Shown in pieces: positions 60,029 through 64,000 of a stretch of DNA of 64,000 nt; positions within the stretch are counted from its first letter, which is position 1, and the number at the start of each line of letters is the position of its first letter. Source of the DNA: Micromonospora echinofusca (GTDB lineage: Bacteria; Actinomycetota; Actinomycetes; Mycobacteriales; Micromonosporaceae); assembly GCF_017614955.1 (NCBI RefSeq), contig NZ_WVUH01000003.1:1-64000 (forward strand), given 5' to 3'. The notes below the pieces were generated by a model. It had not been told where the DNA came from and did not search any database. It worked only from the letters and a program-made list of their open reading frames with translations. The position numbers were made by a program, and so were the translations under genes.

Positions 60029-61444
60029 GTGAATTCACGTTCGGCCCCGTCCGGTACCTCGCTCGCCGAGCGGGCCCGCCGGGTCATCCCCGGCGGCGTC
60101 AACAGCGGGCAGCGCAGCATCCCGGGGCTCACCGACCTGGTGATCACCCGGGCGTCCGGCTCGCGTTTCTGGGACGCCGACGGGCGCGAGTACACCGACT
60201 ACCACGCGGCCTTCGGGCCGCCCCTGCTCGGCCACAACGACCCCGACGTCAACGCCGCCGTCGCGGCGGTCGGCCAGCGGCTCGACCTGTGCGGCGTGGC
60301 CGTCACCGACGGCGAGGTGGAACTCGCCGAGACCCTCGCCGGGCTGATCCCCAGCATCGACAAGGTGCTGCTCACCAGCACCGGCAGCGAGGCCACCTTC
60401 CACGCCCTGCGGGTCTCCCGGGCGGCCACCGGCCGTCGGCTGGTGGTGAAGTTCCAGGGCTGCTACCACGGCTGGCACGACTCGGTCAGCCTCAACGTCA
60501 TCTCCGCCCCGGACCGGGTGGGCGTACCCGACCCGATCTCCACCGGCATCCTGCCGGAGGTGCTCGACGCGACCCTGGTGCTGCGCTTCAACGACGTGGC
60601 GGCCGTCCGGGCGGCCTTCGCCGAACACGGCGCCGACATCGCCGCCGTCATCGTCGAGCCGGTCCCGCACAACGTCGGCTGCCTCCTGCCCGACCAGGAG
60701 TTCCTGGCGGCGCTGCGGGACGAGTGCACCCGGGCCGGCAGCGTGCTCATCTTCGACGAGGTGATCACCGGCTTCCGGCACGACCTCGGCGGGTGGCAGC
60801 GGATCAGCGGGATCACCCCCGACCTGACCACCCTCGGCAAGGCCATCGCCAACGGCTACCCGATCGGGGCGCTGGGCGGCCGGGCCGACCTGATGGACCT
60901 GTTCAGCACCCACCCCGGCGCCCCGGCGTTCTTCGCCGGCACCTACAACGGCCACCCGGCCGTCGTCGCCGCCGCGCTGGCCACCCTGACGAAACTCCGC
61001 GACGAACCCGTGCACGAGCACGTCTACCGGCTCGGCGACCGGGTCCGCGCCGGACTGACCGAGGTCTTCGCCGACCTCGGCGTGGACGCGGTGGTGACCG
61101 GGTACGGCTCGGTCTTTGTCAGCTACTTCATGTCCGGGCCGGTTCCCCGCACGTACGACGACCTGCTGCGCAACGATGCGGGCATGTTCATCGGCTACCG
61201 GCGGCGGCTACCCGAGCACGGCATCTTCGAGCTGCCGCTCAACCTCAAGCGCAGCCACATCTCGTACGCGCACACCGACGCCGACGTGGACCGGCTGCTG
61301 GAGGCCACCCGGGCGGCGGTCGCCGACACCCTGGCCGCCGGCGGGGTGACCGAACTGGCCGGTACCGCCACCATGGGTGGCGCGCAGGCCGGTACCGCCA
61401 CCATGGGTGGCGCGCTGCCGAACGCGGCCGGAGGGGGATCCTGA
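60029..61444 (+). CDS. Class III aminotransferase, glutamate-1-semialdehyde aminomutase-like
   Basis: 471 aa. PLP fold-type I: IPGGVNSGQRSIPG at the N-terminus, STGSEATFHALRVSR, CYHGWHDS, FDEVITGFRHDLGG and the PLP-lysine block TTLGKAIANGYPIGALGG. It resembles HemL but is in a catabolic operon, where it more likely transaminates an aldehyde or amino-sugar acid. GTG start after GAGGAG. The last 30 residues contain a repeated GTATMGGA. TGATG overlap couples it to the dehydratase gene. Confidence 0.87.
   Translation: MNSRSAPSGTSLAERARRVIPGGVNSGQRSIPGLTDLVITRASGSRFWDADGREYTDYHAAFGPPLLGHNDPDVNAAVAAVGQRLDLCGVAVTDGEVELAETLAGLIPSIDKVLLTSTGSEATFHALRVSRAATGRRLVVKFQGCYHGWHDSVSLNVISAPDRVGVPDPISTGILPEVLDATLVLRFNDVAAVRAAFAEHGADIAAVIVEPVPHNVGCLLPDQEFLAALRDECTRAGSVLIFDEVITGFRHDLGGWQRISGITPDLTTLGKAIANGYPIGALGGRADLMDLFSTHPGAPAFFAGTYNGHPAVVAAALATLTKLRDEPVHEHVYRLGDRVRAGLTEVFADLGVDAVVTGYGSVFVSYFMSGPVPRTYDDLLRNDAGMFIGYRRRLPEHGIFELPLNLKRSHISYAHTDADVDRLLEATRAAVADTLAAGGVTELAGTATMGGAQAGTATMGGALPNAAGGGS
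61357..61414 (+). repeat. Two 28-bp perfect direct repeats in the aminotransferase 3' end
   Basis: A 28-bp unit (61357-61384) recurs exactly at 61387-61414, period 30 bp, so the reading frame is kept and the tail reads GTATMGGA twice. It lies after the conserved fold and looks like a recent slippage or duplication. Confidence 0.8.
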
Positions 61445-62631
61445 TGCTCACCGTCGACAAGACCCGACCGGTCGGGCCGGCCGGCCGGATCAGCCGGGTC
61501 GAGACCCTCACCCTCGGCACCGCCTGGCGGGACTTCTCCTACGTGCGAGTGCACACCGACGCCGGGCTGTCCGGCGTCGGCGAGATCACCCACCCGTACC
61601 GCTCCCGGGAGACCTGCCAGCTCGCCGAGGCGATGGCCGACCGGCACCTGATCGGCGCCGACCCGTTCGACGTCGAGGAGATCTGGCTGCGCATGTACCA
61701 GGGGGACTACCTGCGCGGCGGGGACGTCGGCGGGGTCGTCGTCTCCGGCGTCGACCAGGCGCTCTACGACCTGATGGGCAAGGCCCTCGGCGTACCGGCG
61801 TACCGGCTCACCGGCGGCGCCTGCCGCGACCGGGTCCGGGTCTACGCCAACGGCTGGTACACCGGCGACCGGGAACCGGCCGCCTTCGCCGAACGGGCAC
61901 GGGACACCGTGGCCCGGGGCTGGACCGCGCTGAAGTTCGACCCGTTCGGGGCCGGGCTGGGCGAACTGTCCCGCACCGAGCTGCGCCGGTCGGTGGACAT
62001 CGTGGCGGCGGTCCGCGACGCGGTCGGCCCCGAGGTGGACCTCTTCGTCGAGGGGCACGCCCGGTTCGCCATGCACACCGCCATGCGGCTGGTCCGCGAG
62101 CTGGAACCGTTCGACCTGGGCTGGTTCGAGGAGCCGCTGCCCTGGACGCACATCGAGCGGTACGCCGAACTGCGTGCCCGGGCCACCATGCCGATCTCCG
62201 GTGGCGAGCACTTCCACAACCGCTACGAGTACGCCCGGCTCTTCGCCACCGAGGCGGTCGACATCATCCAGCCGGACCTGTCGATGGCCGGCGGGTTCAC
62301 CGAGGTCCGCAAACTCGCCGCGATCGCCGACCAGCACGCGATGGTCGTCGCGCCGCACAACTCCAACTCGCCGCTGTGCACCACCGCCTCGGTGCACGCG
62401 GTGCTCGGGATGCCGAACTTCAAGATCCTGGAGACCTTCGACGGGCTGCTGGAGGACTACGTCTTCGAGGCGGTACGCGGCGCGCTGCCGGTGGTCGACG
62501 GGCACATCGCGCTGCCCACCGCCCCCGGGCTCGGCATCGAACTCGTCGACGAGGTCTTCACCGAGCACCCGCCGAGCCACGGCTTCTGGAACATGTTCGC
62601 CGAGGGCTGGGAGAAGCGGGACCGGCGATGA
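61444..62631 (+). CDS. Enolase-superfamily sugar-acid dehydratase (mandelate racemase type)
   Basis: 395 aa. Superfamily features: GVGEITHPYRSRETCQ, an ALKFDPFG Lys motif, metal-ligand acids in FVEGHARF, WFEEPLPW and SGGEHFHNRYE, and VVAPHNSNSP with the catalytic His. It would dehydrate an aldonate (galactonate, rhamnonate or fuconate type) to a 2-keto-3-deoxy acid. Overlaps the genes on both sides (TGATG, ATGA). Confidence 0.9.
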   Translation: MLTVDKTRPVGPAGRISRVETLTLGTAWRDFSYVRVHTDAGLSGVGEITHPYRSRETCQLAEAMADRHLIGADPFDVEEIWLRMYQGDYLRGGDVGGVVVSGVDQALYDLMGKALGVPAYRLTGGACRDRVRVYANGWYTGDREPAAFAERARDTVARGWTALKFDPFGAGLGELSRTELRRSVDIVAAVRDAVGPEVDLFVEGHARFAMHTAMRLVRELEPFDLGWFEEPLPWTHIERYAELRARATMPISGGEHFHNRYEYARLFATEAVDIIQPDLSMAGGFTEVRKLAAIADQHAMVVAPHNSNSPLCTTASVHAVLGMPNFKILETFDGLLEDYVFEAVRGALPVVDGHIALPTAPGLGIELVDEVFTEHPPSHGFWNMFAEGWEKRDRR

Positions 62632-63470
62632 TCGTCGACGTGCACTCGCACCTGTTCGACTGCCCGGACCACGTCGGCGACCCGTTCGCCGCCGAGGCGG
62701 CCCGGGCGCACGGCGGCGAGGTGGACCTGACGGTGCGGTGGTCGCAGTACGCGGCCACCGCTCCGGCGGACACCCGGACCATCGTGGTCGGCGGCAAGGC
62801 CCGCCGCTCCGGGCTCTGGGTCGACGACGCGGCGGTGGCCGCGTACGTCGCCGCCCACCCGGACCGGCTGACCGGGTACCTCGCCCTGGACCCGACCCAG
62901 CCGGGCTGGCGCGACGAACTGGAGCACGGCCACCGGGACCTCGGCCTGCGCGGCATCAAACTGATGCCGATGTACGCCGGTTTCGACCCGGCCGACCCCG
63001 CCTACGACGACCTGTACGGCTACGCCGAACGGCACGGCCTGCCGCTGCTGGTGCACACCGGCACCACCTTCGTCTCCACCGCGCCGCTGCGGTACGCGCT
63101 GCCGGTGCACCTGGACGAGGTGGCGATCCGCCACCCGGAACTGCGGATGGTGCTGGCCCATCTCGGCCACCCGTACGAGGGTGAGTGCATCGCGGTGATC
63201 CGCAAGCACCGGCACGTCTACGCGGACGTCTCCGCGCTGCACTACCGGCCGTTCCAGCTCTGGCACAGCCTGCGGCTGGTCCAGGACTACGGGGTCTGGT
63301 CGAAGCTGCTCTTCGGCAGCGACTACCCGTTCACCACCGTCGACGCCTCCGTCGAGGGGCTGCGGAAGGTGGGCCGGGTACCCGGCATCCCCGGGCTGGA
63401 CCCGCTCGACGTCGACCAGATCGAGCAACTCATCCACCGTCCGTCGCTCGACCTGCTGGGGCTGTCGTGA
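62628..63470 (+). CDS. Amidohydrolase-family protein (sugar lactonase type)
   Basis: 280 aa TIM barrel of the amidohydrolase 2 family. Metal motifs DVHSHLFD at the N-terminus, LLVHTGTTF, VLAHLGHPY and GSDYPFTTVDA with the terminal Asp. In deoxy-sugar catabolic operons such enzymes hydrolyse aldonolactones; decarboxylases of the same fold are an alternative. ATGA overlap with the dehydratase gene and GTGA overlap with the SDR gene. Confidence 0.87.
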   Translation: MIVDVHSHLFDCPDHVGDPFAAEAARAHGGEVDLTVRWSQYAATAPADTRTIVVGGKARRSGLWVDDAAVAAYVAAHPDRLTGYLALDPTQPGWRDELEHGHRDLGLRGIKLMPMYAGFDPADPAYDDLYGYAERHGLPLLVHTGTTFVSTAPLRYALPVHLDEVAIRHPELRMVLAHLGHPYEGECIAVIRKHRHVYADVSALHYRPFQLWHSLRLVQDYGVWSKLLFGSDYPFTTVDASVEGLRKVGRVPGIPGLDPLDVDQIEQLIHRPSLDLLGLS

Positions 63471-64000
63471 CCGCCGTACCGCCCGCCGGCCCGCCGGCCG
63501 TACCGCCGTCGTTCGACCTGACCGGTCGGACGGCCGTCGTGACCGGTGCCGCCCGGGGCCTCGGTGCCGCGTTCGCGGTCGGGCTGGCCGCCGCCGGTGC
63601 CGACCTGATCCTCGTCGACCGCCCCGGGGTGGACCTCGGCCCGGTCGCCGACCAGGTCACCGGGCGGGGCCGGGCCGCCCACCGGTACGCCTTCGACCTG
63701 GCCGACACCGAGGCGATCAGCGGCTTCGCGGACCGGCTGCGCGCGGCCCACGGGCCGCTGCACATCCTGGTCAACAACGCCGGGGTGGCCCGGCTGGAAC
63801 ACTTCAACGAGATCACCGTGGCCGGTTGGCGGGAGCTGATGCGGGTCAACGTGGACGCGGTCTTCTTCCTCGCCCAGCGGGTCGCCGAGCACATGATCGC
63901 CGATCAGGTGGCCGGGCGGATCGTCAACATCTCCTCGAAGAACGGCCTGGTGGCGGAGGCCGGACTGGCCCACTACAACGCCTCGAAGGGCGCGGTCGAG
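63467..64000 (+). CDS. Short-chain dehydrogenase, cut by the window end
   Basis: First 178 codons of an SDR. After a Pro-rich leader, the Rossmann motif VVTGAARGLGAAFA, then ILVNNAGVARLEHFNE, and the catalytic Ser (NISSKNGLV) and Tyr/Lys (YNASKGA) are present; the rest lies beyond 64000. GTG start overlapping the preceding stop. In this operon it may oxidise a sugar to the lactone or a 2-keto-3-deoxy acid. Confidence 0.88.
   Translation, partial: MTAVPPAGPPAVPPSFDLTGRTAVVTGAARGLGAAFAVGLAAAGADLILVDRPGVDLGPVADQVTGRGRAAHRYAFDLADTEAISGFADRLRAAHGPLHILVNNAGVARLEHFNEITVAGWRELMRVNVDAVFFLAQRVAEHMIADQVAGRIVNISSKNGLVAEAGLAHYNASKGAVE

Overview
The window is very GC-rich and rich in GTG and TTG starts, stop/start overlaps (ATGA, GTGA, TTGA, TGATG), Tat signals and long GC hairpins without U-tracts. 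Together with Zur-type zinc-free ribosomal protein paralogues and a rifampin monooxygenase preceded by a rifamycin-associated element, this points to an actinomycete, most likely Micromonosporaceae (Micromonospora-like). The taxonomic placement is inference. No rRNA, tRNA, CRISPR array, IS element or phage module was recognised.

Layout. 202-5098 (-): three tightly coupled genes, each started by TTG, encoding a small Cys-motif protein, a membrane protein and a large CHAT protease-like protein. 5305-6856 (+): a rifampin monooxygenase (rox) behind a 19-bp rifamycin-associated element. 6986-17166 (+): an L-arabinose locus (araB, araD, a YtfQ/R/T/YjfF-type ABC importer, araA and a LacI-family regulator) with two LacI-type operators 157 bp apart and strong hairpins on both sides of the binding-protein gene. 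17180-20488: a small basic protein and two divergent metallo-beta-lactamase/rhodanese persulfide enzymes around two perfect CsoR/CstR-like palindromes. 20585-27159: small regulators and enzymes. These include a TraR/DksA-like zinc-finger gene behind an intrinsic terminator, an HxlR/NAD(P)-oxidoreductase pair, a TetR with three operators beside a deiodinase-like redoxin, a NADAR protein, a decayed GH26 mannanase next to another gene remnant, a GNAT and an SDR.

27316-43014: a compact nonribosomal peptide locus. The minus-strand operon encodes a C-A-T-TE synthetase fused to an MFS exporter (its thioesterase has Cys in place of Ser), an acyl/aryl-AMP ligase, a C-A-T synthetase and a stand-alone acyl carrier protein. 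The divergent plus-strand side holds two stand-alone condensation-like enzymes, a 99-aa protein and a Tat-exported amidase interrupted by a frameshift. The simplest reading is that the ligase charges the carrier protein, two modules assemble a short acyl-peptide, the Cys-TE releases it (possibly by cyclisation) and the fused MFS exports it.

43100-50201: glucose-6-phosphate isomerase, a LuxR regulator with a degenerate receiver, a small secreted protein, a DUF2087 protein and a zinc-starvation block. In that block a CobW-like protein without P-loop, cysteine-poor L28 and L33 paralogues and an LLM-class flavin monooxygenase lie behind Zur-like boxes. 50376-64000: a sugar-acid/polysaccharide utilisation region around an IclR regulator. 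The minus strand carries two paralogous beta-helix proteins, a Gfo/Idh/MocA oxidoreductase, an FAH-family hydrolase, a GNAT and an SMP-30 lactonase. The plus strand carries a class III aminotransferase, an enolase-superfamily dehydratase, an amidohydrolase/lactonase and an SDR cut by the window end. The combination resembles nonphosphorylative oxidation of a deoxy-sugar or sugar acid, but the substrate is not identified.
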